The translations under genes were made by a program, and so were the position numbers. From contig VSDK01016798.1 of the NCBI GenBank assembly GCA_009767595.1, positions 235,478-299,477 on the forward strand: a DNA stretch of 64,000 nt, given 5' to 3'. Below, one piece after another: positions 52,214-64,000 of this stretch. How positions within the stretch are numbered: position 1 is the first letter of the stretch; every line of letters starts with the position of its first letter. The notes beneath the pieces were generated by a model, which saw only the letters and a list, made by a program, of their open reading frames with translations, made no database searches and was not told the DNA's origin. Source of the DNA: Symbiodinium kawagutii (taxonomy: Eukaryota > Sar > Dinophyceae > Suessiales > Symbiodiniaceae).

Positions 52214-55200
52214 ATGAGCCGACGCAGCCGTTTGGTCAATGCAATGGGCATCAAGCCCACCGAAGAGCTTTGTACTCACGATGATGGGCCTTTCATTGAC
52301 TTCATGATGCGAGAAGTTGCACGTCGCGGCTTATTAGATAGTGAGATGTTGCCACAGTTTGCAAATGAACCGCTGCCATTCATCCGCCGAATTCTGGGAG
52401 CAGACTATGCTGCGCAGGCAGTTGCAGATCATGCCCTGACACGAGAGCAACTCTGCTGGAAGATGCTCAAGGTGCTGCCTGCGACTTCGAAGGGAGAAGG
52501 AGTGCATGGAGTGCTGCATGGAGTGCATGTGATGCGCGAGGTTTTGAAGTCTTTGCGAACATCCAAGTTCCTGCAGTCCAAAGTTTCTATGTACCTGCTC
52601 CATCGCAGTTTTACAGAAGCCTTTGATCGAAAAGAATTACGTAAGCAAGTGGAAAGCACTTTTAGTCGTCATTTGCGATTAAAAGATTTCTGGCCCCAGT
52701 TCCATGCTTCCTCTCGCTTCGGAGAGATGGCAAGAACCTTTTCTGCTCCCGCCCTGCCAGATGTCAAGAGCAGAGGTAGGGGCAGCAAAGAATCGATTGC
52801 ATTTTCAGCTGTGGGAAACAACAAGGTAGGCGCAGTAGGCAAGGCTGTAGGCAAAGCTAAAAAGACTGTGCCAAATGGAGAAATACCAAAGCTCCTACTG
52901 CCAGTAGCTACTTCTTTGGAATGGAAAACCAGAGGAGCCAGAAGTCATTGCTCTGCTGGCTCGTGGGAACTGTTGCCAAGAGTAGAGGCCTTTCAAGACG
53001 TCGGAAGTGAAGCTGCATTTCGCAGCACATTCTCGTCCTACTCAAAGGGGGACGAGTCCGATGTACTGACTGAGGGCGAAATCAGAGATGCTTGTGGACT
53101 CGGGGACTTTGTGAAGGGGAAGGCCCAACATTTTCCCAAACTTGTGGGTCAAAAAAAATCGCAAATGCTGCCCAGTATCCAAAACGGCAAGAACCTACTG
53201 CAGAAGAGCAAGTTTCAACGACCTTGGGAAGGGAAGCTTGGTGGCAAGTGGTCATCGACGAAGAAGTACTTGAGTGCATGTAATCGAGACGGTCTTCTGC
53301 CCTCGACTGATCCATTTGTCACAGGACACTCAGACTGCATAAAGGCAAAATCACAGGGTCTTTCTGATCGAGATCTGTTTGCAATTTGCGAAATGCTTGC
53401 TATGGGGTCTCCTGTTCGAGAACTGGACTTGGAAGGCAATCCAGCAATCTCAGAACGAGCATTCCTGTACCTCTTCCAGTTTTTTATTCGTGGAAGCCCT
53501 GGCATGTCGAATCTGGGATTTCCCGTCCTGGAACAGTCAGCTTCACAGGCTTCGCGAGATCTCGAAAAGCTGAATTTGGCAGGTTGCATTAGCATCGTGC
53601 AGGACGAGCCTTTTGCAGGACTGCTTCAGCTCTTGAATTCTCCAAGTTTGGACAATTTGTCAGAGCTGAATTTGTCAGGCTTGCCGCTTGGTGTGAAGTG
53701 GCAAGTTCCTTTGTGCAAAGCAATTCGCATTCACCCGTCAATCAGAATGTTTTCTTTGGCTGACACAGGGCTTGGAACTAGGTCTTCAGGGGACGAAGAT
53801 GACAACACAATGGCTTGTGTTGTAGAGCTTTTGAGTAGTAAAAACATTGTGCACTTGGACCTAAGTTGGAACTGCTTTGGATCAGTGGGTTTTGACTTCC
53901 TCGGACAAAAGCTTGTTGAACTGGGGATTTTGGAAAAGCTCGATCTGGCACACTGCTCCACGCTTTCGAAGAAATCTCCATGGACGTCTTCCATGGTGCA
54001 TTTGCTGGAACATTTGAGGGATACCAAATCTTTGCGAAGATTAAACATTTCGGGAAACTATTTGGACTTCCGTGCTGCTCTTGTACTTGAGGACTCCCTG
54101 GAGTCCAACGGCATACTTCGACAGCTGGACGTATCCAACAACAGCCTTGGAAATCCAGGAATGCGGAGCTTGCTCCGGTTGCTTTCAAGAAGCACTTCAG
54201 GATTGCAGCATTTCAATTTTGAGAATTGCAGTAAGGGTGCTGTCGTGAACTCCCGATCAGAGATGCAGGTCTTTCGAGCCTCTCGACCACATGGAAGGTA
54301 TGAGCTGGACCTCTCTCGACCGTATGATCGCGCACTCATCCGAATGCTCTACAAGACAGCTGACCGCCTCAACGTGTCGGTTGACCAGACTTTCCGTGAC
54401 ATTACTGGCATGGCTTGGAGTCACCCACAAAAGACTTCCAGTGGCTACCAGGTCCCTCAATCTGGAAAGGTGTCTTTGACCTTTGCGATGGACAAGATTT
54501 TGGAAGAAAGGACATTGCAGAGGTTCAAAAATCCAGATTTTTTGACGTTGCTTGAATGCCACTATGAACTTTTGAGGATCAGACCTGATCGCTCAAAGCT
54601 TGTGGCCTTGCTGGCGCAGTGGAGAGGCATGGAGGGTCTCGCAGAAGAACAATCCATCTTCATCGATGCTTTGTCGAAGGATTTTACTCTGGACTATGCT
54701 CACATCTTTGTGCTATGCCAGAGTCGTGCACAGAGTTGGAACGTCGTTGCAAGTCTTCAATGCTCAGTGTTCCCTGCGCATCAGCGGGAGACGTACATGT
54801 GCCGTAGTCTCATCCCTAGTTCTTGTGACTATGTCAGGATGCTTCAGAAATCTGCCTCTTTGTTCTCATTCAATGCCAACAATCCAACTGGACACTATAG
54901 ATTAGATTTGTCAAACCCCATTGACTACGCCGTAGCAGAAAAGCTCGCGATTCTGGACAACTGGGAAAGCACAATGCGCTCTCGTGATGGAAAACCAGAT
55001 GTATCGCAGTTGGGAAATTTCTCCCACTGTCGCAATGTCCAATACTCCAATTGTCCCCTGCCTCGGAGCTTCACGGAATGGATCCCTGTGGAGTTCGATG
55101 TTTTGGAACTTGACTACAGCAGCTCAAAGCGACCCAACGAAGCCTCGGAGCCTTTGGATCACAATGCTTTTGAGCACCTGCTCAGGACCATGCTGCAACT

Positions 55201-57075
55201 TGGAAACTCCGCACCAAAAGCGAAGTTTCAAGCTCTACTTTCGTTGTCTGACAAGTTTTATTTGAAGTGCTCACAGCTGCGACAGCTCACGGACTTGTTT
55301 CAGGAATCAGGTACACGGCAAAGCATGTTCGTTTGCTTTTACAATCGGCTTGTGGACATTGACAATGAGAAGATTCTGAGAGCAAGGTTTGACAAAGAAG
55401 AGGTAGGTTCGTTGATGACGCGTTTGGGACATGCTGTAGCTTTCCCGTACATTCAGCCAGAGCAGATGCACATCCATTTGCACTTCAAAAATTATGATGA
55501 ACGGCTACTGATGAGTTTGCTTTTGAAATTGGCAGTCAAAGAGAGTCTCTCAAATATCAGGGATCCTCATTTGACAAATTCTGATGGCAGTACGGACTCC
55601 TTTGTATTGGGGGTTCCCAAGACTTGGGAGCAAATGTCGAATGTACCAAAACAAGGTGTTTTTGAAGCCGACTACATGTGCAAAGCAGACGATCGCAACG
55701 TCAAAGCAAGAAGAGACTTCGTTGAACAGTATGGTGGCTGGAGTGTTCCAGCCGAAGAGATTGTGTTCTCCGGCTTTCTGCGCAGAGTTCCCCCGGATGT
55801 AGTGGCCCTGGTTTCCTGGTTGGTTGTGCTAGCTGGATCTTTGACAAGTGCCTTTTCTTCCATTTGCGAAAATGGTGATCAAGTCATTTCCTCCATGTCC
55901 AGTCGAGAGTTTGAAGAGGGCTGTAAGCGCAAGGGCTTCACAAAGTTCAAAGGAGAAGAGGAACGGCACCGGTTCCAATCGGTTTTTCGCTACATTGATT
56001 CACGAGCAGAGGGCAAGATCAGTCTGAAGGATTGGATGAACCTCAAAGAAGTGGAACAGGAGCGCTGCAGTGAGTGGAAAGAGGTTGAACAGTTGAACAG
56101 CGGTGAATGTTAAAATTGCAGGCGGTATCTCATTGACGCATGCCACGCAATCGTTTTTTTCAGCCGTTGGGTTACTTGAAGCAATCTCTTTAGATTAATC
56201 ATATTTGATTACTCATGATCACTCTATATTTATTTATATAATCTTGATACCCGGCTCCATGATGCTCCATGTATCTCTTGTCACCAGCTGCAAACCAGAA
56301 CCATCACACCCACATTGTGAGTTTGCTGTCTAAGCTGGTCTAAACTCTCAAAAATGAATCCTGTTCTCGTTCATGGTGTGAATTGCTAACAAAGTAGACA
56401 AGTATTAAACAAGTAGATAGCTCTGCAAAAAGTTCCTCAAAGTCAAGTCACATAGGAGATGGAATGAGATGGAGGGACGCGGGTGCAGATTGTGCAAAGA
56501 GTCGATTGGATCGGTCACTTCGGATGTCAATGTCGATGGTGTGGGACATCAGCAATCCGATTGTCTACGAACTTAGCACGAAGAACATCTAAGAACCAAC
56601 TAAACATAAGATATGACAAAGACCGCAGACCTTACAAGAGATATCTCTACAATGATTGAAAAATGGTGCGCGACAACTAAACATAAAATGTGACAAAGAC
56701 CGCAGACCTTACAAGAGATTTTTGCAATAATTGAAAAATGGCTAGCTATATATTGGAATGCTTGAAATGGTCAGAAATGTAGTACTGTACAGTATCTAAA
56801 GTTACTTCAAGATGCTTCGAGAATGCCCTACTGCCCTCAGGAGATTTGCCTGTGCGCAAAGGAAGTCTTCCAATTCTTATGCCGGATGTTTGGAGACGTA
56901 TCAAATGCCTGGGCTGTACTCAGTGATGGCCGCGAAACCCTATCGCTCGAAGAATGGCAAGAGGCATGGGACAGCCTGGGATATTATGGCAATGTTTCCG
57001 AGGTCTTTCGTTTTTTTCAAGATGAAGCTGGACTTTGGAATGCGCAGCAGTTGGAGCAGATGCAAAAGACACTTG
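52214..57075 (+). CDS. LRR and EF-hand-like protein, large first exon plus a second exon
   Basis: ATG after AAAGAAAAA opens MSRRSRLVNAMGIKPTEELC. A single exon runs to 56069 (1285 codons and one base), where GCA|GTGAGT is a donor. It joins in phase to an exon at 56812-57075 after ACTTCAAG. Residues about 390-690 contain ribonuclease-inhibitor-type leucine-rich repeats (ELDLEGNPAIS, LNLAGC, HLDLSWNCFG, LNISGNYLD, LDVSNNSLGNPG). Two similar segments follow, YELDLSRPYDRALIRMLY and YRLDLSNPIDYAVAEKL. Near the exon 1 end, FRYIDSRAEGKISLKDW resembles an EF-hand loop, and exon 2 has LSDGRETLSLEEWQEAW as another. Likely a calcium-responsive or scaffold protein; partners unknown. Later exons are not resolved. 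Confidence 0.75.
56598..56742. repeat. 77-bp tandem duplication within the LRR gene intron
   Basis: The segment starting AACTAAACATAA and containing GACAAAGACCGCAGACC occurs at 56598 and 56675 with a few differences. Confidence 0.85.
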
Positions 57076-58984
57076 GTATGATCAGCATGGCCCATTATTG
57101 TTCATGTCAGTACTGCGTGTGCCAACAACAGCCAACAAAGATGTATGAAGACGGTGTCGGAAGCTGTTTGCAACGTGTCACGCGCCATTCATTGATTTTT
57201 TGGGGATAATGGACTGAACTGGTGAATGTAATTCGGAACTAGGGAGAATCTAAGTAGCTTAATGTGAGTATACATGTGCTGAAGTTCGCGAATATCTACA
57301 TATAATAAATGTGTATATATAATGCAATGTATATATATATACAAATGTAAACAGGTACTTGTGCACAACCCAATGAGCTCGATGCAGAGGGGACGGTGCA
57401 CATTCTTCAGCCGCGCCACCATGTGGCGGCTGTACACGTTTTGCTTTTGATTCCTTGCCGCTTCCAAGGCTACAAGACTTTTGGGACAGCAGTTTGTGAC
57501 CGCACAGCCCGAGCCGATTCAGATCAAGCATGTACTGATATGATATGTATAGAACTTGACTACAGCGTATATATTGATATCATATCAATTTAAACCATGT
57601 TATATATTAGATATACATATTACATGTTGACCATTGTTTCAATTATAGAGTTGCAACATGTGAAAATGATTTGAACGCATGAAAGGAAATGAAAAGACTT
57701 TGTGACCACAGTGATCTAAGTTCAAGCGTCCGCCGAAGATGTTTAGAGCGCAGTTTCACTCCACAAAGCCACAGGGCTCCATGTACAGAAGCATTACAGT
57801 GTCGCAATTGTCTCGTCGTATCACTTTTTTTATCTCTGCCACTGTCCTGAGGCCACTGGTGGAGATGATTGAGTCAAAAGGTCGTCGTGAGAGCAAAATA
57901 AAAGTGCATGTCACCGATTGGCATGAAGATGCATGAACTGTGATTTTCCTTACTCGTAGCTCAAACACACAGTACAACCACCCACGCACGCGCACAGTGA
58001 ATGTGGGGAGTCCCACCCGCTCGAAGTCCTTCCACTTATATAATGTTTGCTGGAGCCTTTTCAACTGACTTGGAATGTGCAGCGCAGCCTACGTTAAGAT
58101 AGCGGGACATAGATTGGATGCTCTAAATCTACAGTGCGGTTTTTGAGACAGGGATCACACGAGAACAATTCTGCATGGGCTAATTGTGTATTGCTCCCAT
58201 TGTATATGAAGCAACTTCATTGCAGAACGTAACTCCTAGGACCGGGTGGTTCTGCATCTCAGTTCTCCCAATAGAGAAAAAGAAGAGGAGGAGGCTGAGG
58301 AGGTAGGAAAGAAGAGGAGGTTGACTCCAAAAAGAAGGCACCTCTCAACGTTGCCATGCTGCGCGGCAAAGAGATCACAGAGGCATGGTGCAACGTGTGT
58401 TTGTGTGTGTGGATGTGCGGGTGTGGGGGGGTTGGGTTGTTCAACCAAGACCAAGAAAGTGTGGAGAGCTATTGTAGTGTTATTGTCTATAACACTACCT
58501 GTGGTTTTTCTATATATATATATATATATATGTGTGTCTATTTACATGTAGATTTAGACTTGTATAAGCCTATGATGCACAAACATACATGAACATCTAG
58601 GTGTGCACAGGTTTGTGCAAGCATGCCCAAGGTTTGGATGTGTGTGCGCATGCACAACAACAATTTTCCACAAAGGCGGCCTGTATCATGACAGGTCTCC
58701 TTTCTATGAAGGACCTTCATGAAGGATTACGAAGGCTTCGAAAGAGGCTCTGAAACCTGCTCCAAAAACTTGAGATTTCACGCGTCAAAAAGCAGATGCT
58801 TCATCAAGCAATACTAAGCAATAATGTGCAATAATTCTATATAAGTTTGGACTTCTCTCAGGCACATGTCTGCTTTGTGCAGAACAGGGACTCGAATGCT
58901 GCGAGTTTCTGGTCCAAGCGGAGATAGAGGGCGAGGACTGGCAAAACCGATGCAGCGGAGCACAGTTTTGCTCAATTTTGTGTG
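57076..58984. other. Probable intron sequence with simple repeats
   Basis: TA tracts at about 57310-57345 and 58510-58531, and G/T-rich runs near 58390-58440. Open frames here lack clear splice support. Confidence 0.4.
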
Positions 58985-59006
58985 TGTGTGTGCGCGTTTC
59001 AATCAG

Positions 59007-59196
59007 GTCGAAGGTGTGGACCAATTGCTTTCGATTTCCCTTGTGACTTTGCAACGTGCAAAAGGATGACGATGATGAAATAATGAAGCTATCTGAGGAG
59101 GACCAACACTGTCTATTTGTGTTTGTGTGTTTCTGCGTTTGTGTGCTTGCAGCTACCGGATCTTTTGGCGACATTTTTGCCTCTGCAGCCTATCAG
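59007..59196 (+). CDS. Two candidate small exons
   Basis: After GTTTCAATCAG the segment from 59007 reads VEGVDQLLSISLVTLQRAK. After TGTGCTTGCAG the segment 59153-59196 reads LPDLLATFLPLQPI up to a donor CAG|GTTTAT. They may continue the LRR gene or begin the next gene. No product is recognised. Confidence 0.3.
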
Positions 59197-60160
59197 GTTT
59201 ATCGGCAGAGGCCTCTACTGCTTGAGTCTAAGTGTGACTCCAGATGGAAATAGATGGAATGTGGAATATTCTTTTTATGGAATTGGAATCCATGCAAATC
59301 GAAGAACGCCATGGTGCTGAGATTGCAAGCTAAACCACCTAGGCCCAGTTTGGAAGCCCGATTGGCTTCAGATGCTTCAGTGTGGCTCGGATTGCATAGA
59401 GTTTCTTCTTCTCATGGTTTGGACTTGTTTGATTTTACTTATTTTATCTCTTCCTATTTTCCAAGTATTATTCAAGCTGTCCTATGCTTCTCTCAAAATC
59501 CTGAGCACATTTGCTACGTTAAGTTGCTGTTGTTGTGCGGAAGGGACCTGATGTTTTTCTTGCCTGAGAAGCTACATGCAATGCCAAACCACCTTAACCA
59601 ACCCTGCGAGCTAGGAACTTAAGCGCAGAGGCAAGGCAACGCAGATTTAGTCGTCCAAATTCTCCATCTGTCACTCCAGGTTTTTCAGATTGTAAAATGA
59701 TTTGCTCGCAACTGCTTTCCAGCCATTATATAGATAAATTGTGTTTATTTCTTTGTATAAACGTAAGATATGTGTTTGCGTGTATTTGTAAATAAGTATA
59801 GATACACGAATGACATGCATATATGTTGAGATCATAAAGCATTCGTATCTGGGGCTCCCAATTTCCCAAGAGGTAGTAATTTCGAACTGAACTGCCCTTT
59901 GTATTGCACAACGATCTTGCATACCTTGCTGAGCAGGCAGCTGATGTTTGCGGCAACTGTGGCTGTGCCTTCACAGACCATAAGGCCCCAATGCAGAAGC
60001 ATTAGCACAAAAGAAGTCTTTCTGAATTTTATTGAAACAATTGAATTGGTAGAAAGTAGAAAGTGTTCTTTTTCCTGTTCAACAAGTGTTCCTCCTTTGC
60101 GGTTCCTCCTTTGACACTGCCTGTGGTTGCTTGAAGCACTTCCTTCTGTTTCCCTGCAGG

Positions 60161-61234
60161 TTATTCCCACAACACCAGAGGAAAGCCAAATCTTGGATGT
60201 ACCCACCTCAGATGAAGTCCAACAGGTTCGTTTCAAACACGATCACTCACGTTTATTGCTGCACCAAGCCTGAATGCCCGCAATTTGTTTGTGTCCCCTA
60301 TTTTGCTGATGTGGTTTGATATGATTTGGTCTGTTTTTCCTTGTAATGGATATGTGCATGTGGCATCGTGTCACTGTGGTTGGCGTGGTTGTAGCATGGC
60401 CGATGCAAAAGACTGGACACTGGATGCGCTCGCAGGTGGCAAGAAAGCTCTTTCATCCATTTGAGCCTCAGCAACGCAAGACATCGCAAGACCAAACGAT
60501 GTGCCCAACAGCTCCACAAGCAGAGCTTGGATCCCCGTACGATGAAATGTCATGAGAAGTGATGTATTTCTCAAAATGAATGCCTGCCAATGCCTTTTGA
60601 GGACCTGAGATTGTGCATCAAGCAGAGCTACAAAGATACTGTTTGCCTTGGATTGGAAAGGGAGGGCTTCACATACGGTGAGGCAGGCCACTGAGTTTCT
60701 GACTTCTACACCCCGGAATCTTGAAGAGGAACACGAAGAGTTTTGAATAATTTTGAATCCATGTGTTCAGGTTGGTTTGCTCTCTTTCCTGCGTTTGATG
60801 GATCGCGACTAGACCTCAGGATCTTCGCCCATCCTTGTTACCAGGATCAGCATTGCACAAAGCTTTGACTCTAAAGTTACTGCATGCTACAGCTTAGACA
60901 TGTTTCAACATGTTCGAACTATACTCTGAATCATATTCATTCGATTTTTAATTGCCCAGGTGTGCTTGCCAAAGCAAAATTGAGTTATACCTTGATTGGC
61001 ATTTCGAGGTCAAGTCAATCCAGCAGGATCACAGGCAGAATGGTCACGAGGTCCAATATGTTTGCATCTATGAGTTCCTCATTGTTCCTCTACTTGCTTT
61101 CTGCTTTAGCAGCTTTAGCAGCTTTAGCAGTTTGCCCCTCACCGGTGCACTCATGTTGTTCTGTCACTAAGTCTTCACCTTGGCAGGCTGGGAAATGTGG
61201 TGCTTTCTACGACTTAGGGTGTGGCGTCGGCAAG
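60161..61234 (+). CDS. Candidate small-exon gene with a SAM-methyltransferase motif
   Basis: Four exon candidates on one strand. 60161-60227, between CCCTGCAG and CAACAG|GTTCGT, reads VIPTTPEESQILDVPTSDEV. 60395-60435, before GCAG|GTGGCA, reads MADAKDWTLDALA. About 60960-61083, after ATTGCCCAG, reads CACQSKIELYLDWHFEVKSI and NGHEVQYVCIYE. 61187-61234, between TTGGCAG and AAG|GTGAGG, reads AGKCGAFYDLGCGVGK. The last carries the glycine-rich motif I of class I methyltransferases, in a form close to the DOT1-like FYDLGSGVGK. The substrate is unknown. Joints are not proven and later exons were not found in the remaining 2.7 kb. Confidence 0.4.
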
Positions 61235-62537
61235 GTGAGGAAGATGAAAATTGGATCGTTAGAAGCCACCCGTCACCCAAATTTGTCTTGCGAACGAAGT
61301 GAGCTTAGGGATATCGGGGGAAGAGGTGCCAGGTGTTCCGAAACCTGACAGTGGAGTGGGGAGGCCGTTTAGTCAGACGTTTTCTTTGGGTACCAGTGAC
61401 ACTAAGCAGGTGGAAGGGGATGCTGCCAGGAGTATCTTTGCACCTCTCGACATGGAAGTTTCAGAGTTGGGACTCCTTTGATCAAAAACAATTGGAATAG
61501 CAGAGTTGGGAATCCAAACAGTGCACCTGCTAGTTGCAGGTAACTTGGCATGGGCAGGAGGGGAAAACGCAGCAGTTTCAGCTGGGTCGCGTGGAGCCCA
61601 TCGCAGTGTGTGTGGAAACACTAAAAGATCTAAGTGCCCACTGGGTGAAAGTTTCGCCGCACCGATGGGGAAGGTTCGTTGGGGACATGGAGGGGGCACG
61701 TGGTTGCCCTTGAGTTGACATTGGTGATGTTGGCTTTCGTTTCCCCTTGGGAGATCCTTTTACAGTACTTGTTGAATTCATCTTGGAGTATTTCTTTTTT
61801 CTTTGAAGCATCACTTTACTCCTTTTTTCATCTCGTTTCCTTCTTTTGTCTTGCAAGGGGCCACCAGATTTCAAGCAAGATACATCGCTCTACCCGTTTT
61901 GTGCAATTCTGAAACTTTGCGAGATTAGATAAGTTCTTAGATAAGCAGAGAGAGAAAGCCTTGTGCTCACAAGGGATGGGCAAGATGGAGCATCGTGAAT
62001 TGTATTCCGCTTGCAGGCACTCGTGCTGGCAGCCTTGAGCTGCATTGGCTTCAGCCGATGCGTAGGCGCATGGTTGGTCTGAAGATGTCCGAAGTTGCAG
62101 CTTCGTTTTTAAACATCTCCTGAAGACATAGATAGTTTGAATACAAAAGCAAAGGTGGATTGGATTGTCCTTGTGTTTCAGATGTTTAAGCGAAGGACTC
62201 AACCAAGAAACTTTCTGGGTCCTTGCCTTCTGTTCGCCACTGTGGGAAAGTTCAATGTACCCACAGTGGCCACATACAAAATTTGCAGTTTTCAATTTTT
62301 TATGGTTGCCGACAGCCTCCAGGAGTTGTTGAATACTAGCCCCCACAAGCTTGCTGATGCTTGCTGGCTAGATTTGGCTAGTAGTCCTGTCCGGGTGTAA
62401 GGCTCTTGGGACGAATGTGAGACAGTTGCTGAAGCACTTTCGTTTTAAGCGAGCCTATTCCTAGAGGATAGCCATGGCATAGTGAAATCGCAGCGAACCT
62501 TGCTGGGTGACATGCACTGAGACGCCTGAGTCCTGAA
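61235..62537. other. No gene resolved; one exon candidate
   Basis: After TGTGTTTCAG at 62180 an open frame reads MFKRRTQPRNFLGPCLLFAT and on to TAA at 62400. It could be a 3' exon of the preceding gene, but the splice phase was not settled. The rest looks like intron or untranslated sequence. Confidence 0.3.
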
Positions 62538-62559
62538 TTGTTTGCAGACACAAAAATGG

Positions 62560-62577
62560 TTGATATATATATATATG

Positions 62578-62611
<34 letters not shown>

Positions 62612-62630
62612 TATGGTACCCCCCCCCCCA
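62560..62630. repeat. TATATA microsatellite with poly-C
   Basis: A (TA)n run with interspersed TG, ending in GGTACC and a C9 run. Confidence 0.9.
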
Positions 62631-62746
62631 AGACCTACACTTTTTACAATTTTATTGGTATTCACAGTGTTTTTGGCTATTTTCCTCCTAATTTTAAACC
62701 CTTATATTTCTTCTCATTTTTAGTCCCCGTCGAAGTGGAAAGAATT

Positions 62747-63263
62747 TGCAATTAATTGCAATTAATTGCAAAATCTTTCGGATTGAAGATTGAAGATTCT
62801 CAGAAAAACTTCTTCAATCCAGGTCCCAGGCCTGGATTGAAGATTGAAGATTGAAGATTCTCAGAAAAACTTCTTCAATCCAGGTCCCAGGCCTGGATTG
62901 AAGATTGAAGATTGAAGATTCTCAGAAAAACTTCTTCAATCCAGGCTTGGATCCAAGGAGTTTTTCTGACCATCTTCAATCTTCAATCCAGGCTTGGATC
63001 TAAGAAGTTTTTCTGAGAATCTTCAATCTTCAATCTTCAATCCAGGCCTGGGACCTGGATTGAAGAAGTTTTTGTGAGAATCTTCAATCTTCAATCTTCA
63101 ATCCAGGCCTGGGACCTGGATTGAAGAAGTTTTTCTGAGAATCTTCAATCTTCAATCTTCAATCCAGGCCTGGGACCTGGATTGAAGAAGTTTTTCTGAG
63201 AATCTTCAATCTTCAATCTTCAATCCAGGATTGGAGCACGGGATTGTTGCAATTAATTGCAAT
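62747..63263. repeat. 61-bp repeats in two opposing arrays (fold-back structure)
   Basis: Three 61-bp units containing CTCAGAAAAACTTCTTCAAT lie at about 62799, 62860 and 62921. They face about five reverse-complement units (GAAGTTTTTCTGAGAATC at about 63004, 63065, 63126 and 63187). The arrays meet at about 62960-62990. TTGCAATTAATTGCAATT flanks both sides (62747-62771 and 63247-63263). The whole could fold into one long hairpin and has the look of a fold-back or non-autonomous inverted-repeat element. Confidence 0.9.
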
Positions 63264-63284
63264 TTAGTTGGAAAAAGCGTGAGA

Positions 63285-63412
63285 TTCAATCTTCAATCTT
63301 CAATCTTCAATCCTGGATTGAAGAAGTTTTTTTCAATCTTCAATCTTCAATCTTCAATCCTGGATTGAAGAAGTTTTCCTGAGATCTTCATTCTTCAATC
63401 TTCAATCCAGCA
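63285..63412. repeat. CTTCAAT heptamer repeats, outer array
   Basis: CTTCAAT heptamers with CCTGGATTGAAGAAGTTTT spacers, related to the 61-bp units but shorter. Confidence 0.85.
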
Positions 63413-63479
63413 AACTTTGCAAAGTTTGCAAATTTTTCTGTGGCTATAGTGAGATTCATGCGGATCGCTATAAAGACAG

Positions 63480-64000
63480 CAAATGGGTAGTCTTTAAACA
63501 ATATGCAAGTAATTTACAAGTAGCTGATGGGTAAGATATAGGTAGTGTATAGGTACTCCGTAGGTACTATATAGCTATGACGCAGGTACTAAAAAGTAGT
63601 ATTTAAGTAATGTAGATGTAGTATATTGGTAGTATATAGGTACTTTATAAGTATTACATAAGTACTATTTAAATATTGTTTAACATTACATATCTAGTAC
63701 ATAGGTAGTAAGCAGGTAATACAGAAGTCTCAAAGGGATAGTATTCAGGTAGCAAATAAATTTTATATAGGTAGTATACAAGTAGTATTTAGGTATATAT
63801 GTAGTCTGCAGGCATGCAGGTAGCAAAGAAAATTTCTAATAGACAATATTTAGGTCGTTGCTAAGCAGCATATAGGTAGATATCAATATTATATCGGTAA
63901 TTTCTTGGTATTATATAATTATTATTAGGCACTAGTGTGTAAGCAGTTGAGAGGTAGTATAAAGGTATTATATAGGCGCTTTCTAGAAAGTATTGAGGTA
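63480..64000. repeat. Degenerate AGGTAGTATATAGGTA array
   Basis: Irregular units of about 15-20 bp built on (A/T)GGTA(G/C)TATATAGGTA, running to the window edge. No coding potential is seen. Confidence 0.85.

Noticed and set aside
1-64000. CRISPR array
   Set aside because: All repeats are continuous tandem, inverted or simple repeats without unique spacers of even length.

Overview
The window looks like nuclear DNA of a dinoflagellate, most likely Symbiodiniaceae-like. This is inferred from the kinds of mobile elements present, TTTAGGG-type telomere-like repeats, long introns with small exons, and dense simple repeats. There are no bacterial operons, no tRNA or rRNA genes and no CRISPR array.

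The dominant structure is a three-level nest of mobile elements. (1) A Ty1/copia-type LTR retrotransposon lies on the minus strand from 12499 to 46059. Its two 149-bp LTRs read as identical and it has a 5-bp target duplication, GTAAC. (2) Its gag/pol junction was split by a plus-strand, Penelope-like retroelement with an N-terminal GIY-YIG-like domain (18824-44686), flanked by a 25-bp duplication of copia sequence. (3) The reverse transcriptase ORF of that element was split in turn, with reading frame kept on both sides, by a 20.5-kb DNA element (19215-39745) with 25-bp terminal inverted repeats and subterminal CTAAGTC/GACTTAG arrays. Removing the inserts leaves a copia element of about 7.7 kb and a retroelement of about 5.3 kb.

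The 20.5-kb element carries a plus-strand gene set: a four-exon gene of about 700 codons, a second spliced gene, two paralogous small genes of unknown function (B and C), a proline-rich gene with a poly-C frame break, a five-exon transposase-like gene (33341-35702) including a 14-nt microexon, a 502-residue protein with a Lys/Ala-rich tail, and a small gene near its right end.

Outside the nest the sequence is probably host. On the left (1-12.5 kb) are a 14-bp-unit minisatellite and a few short plus-strand exon candidates. On the right are exon candidates from 46.7 to 50.1 kb, a large LRR/EF-hand-like gene (52214 onward), a candidate small-exon gene with a SAM-methyltransferase motif (60.2-61.2 kb), and an inverted repeat array (62.75-63.4 kb) followed by a degenerate AT-rich array to the window end. 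The copia element may sit in an intron of a host gene, but this is not proven.

Exon limits were set by eye from reading frame, GT/AG sites and phase. Family names rest on visible motifs and general knowledge; no search was run.
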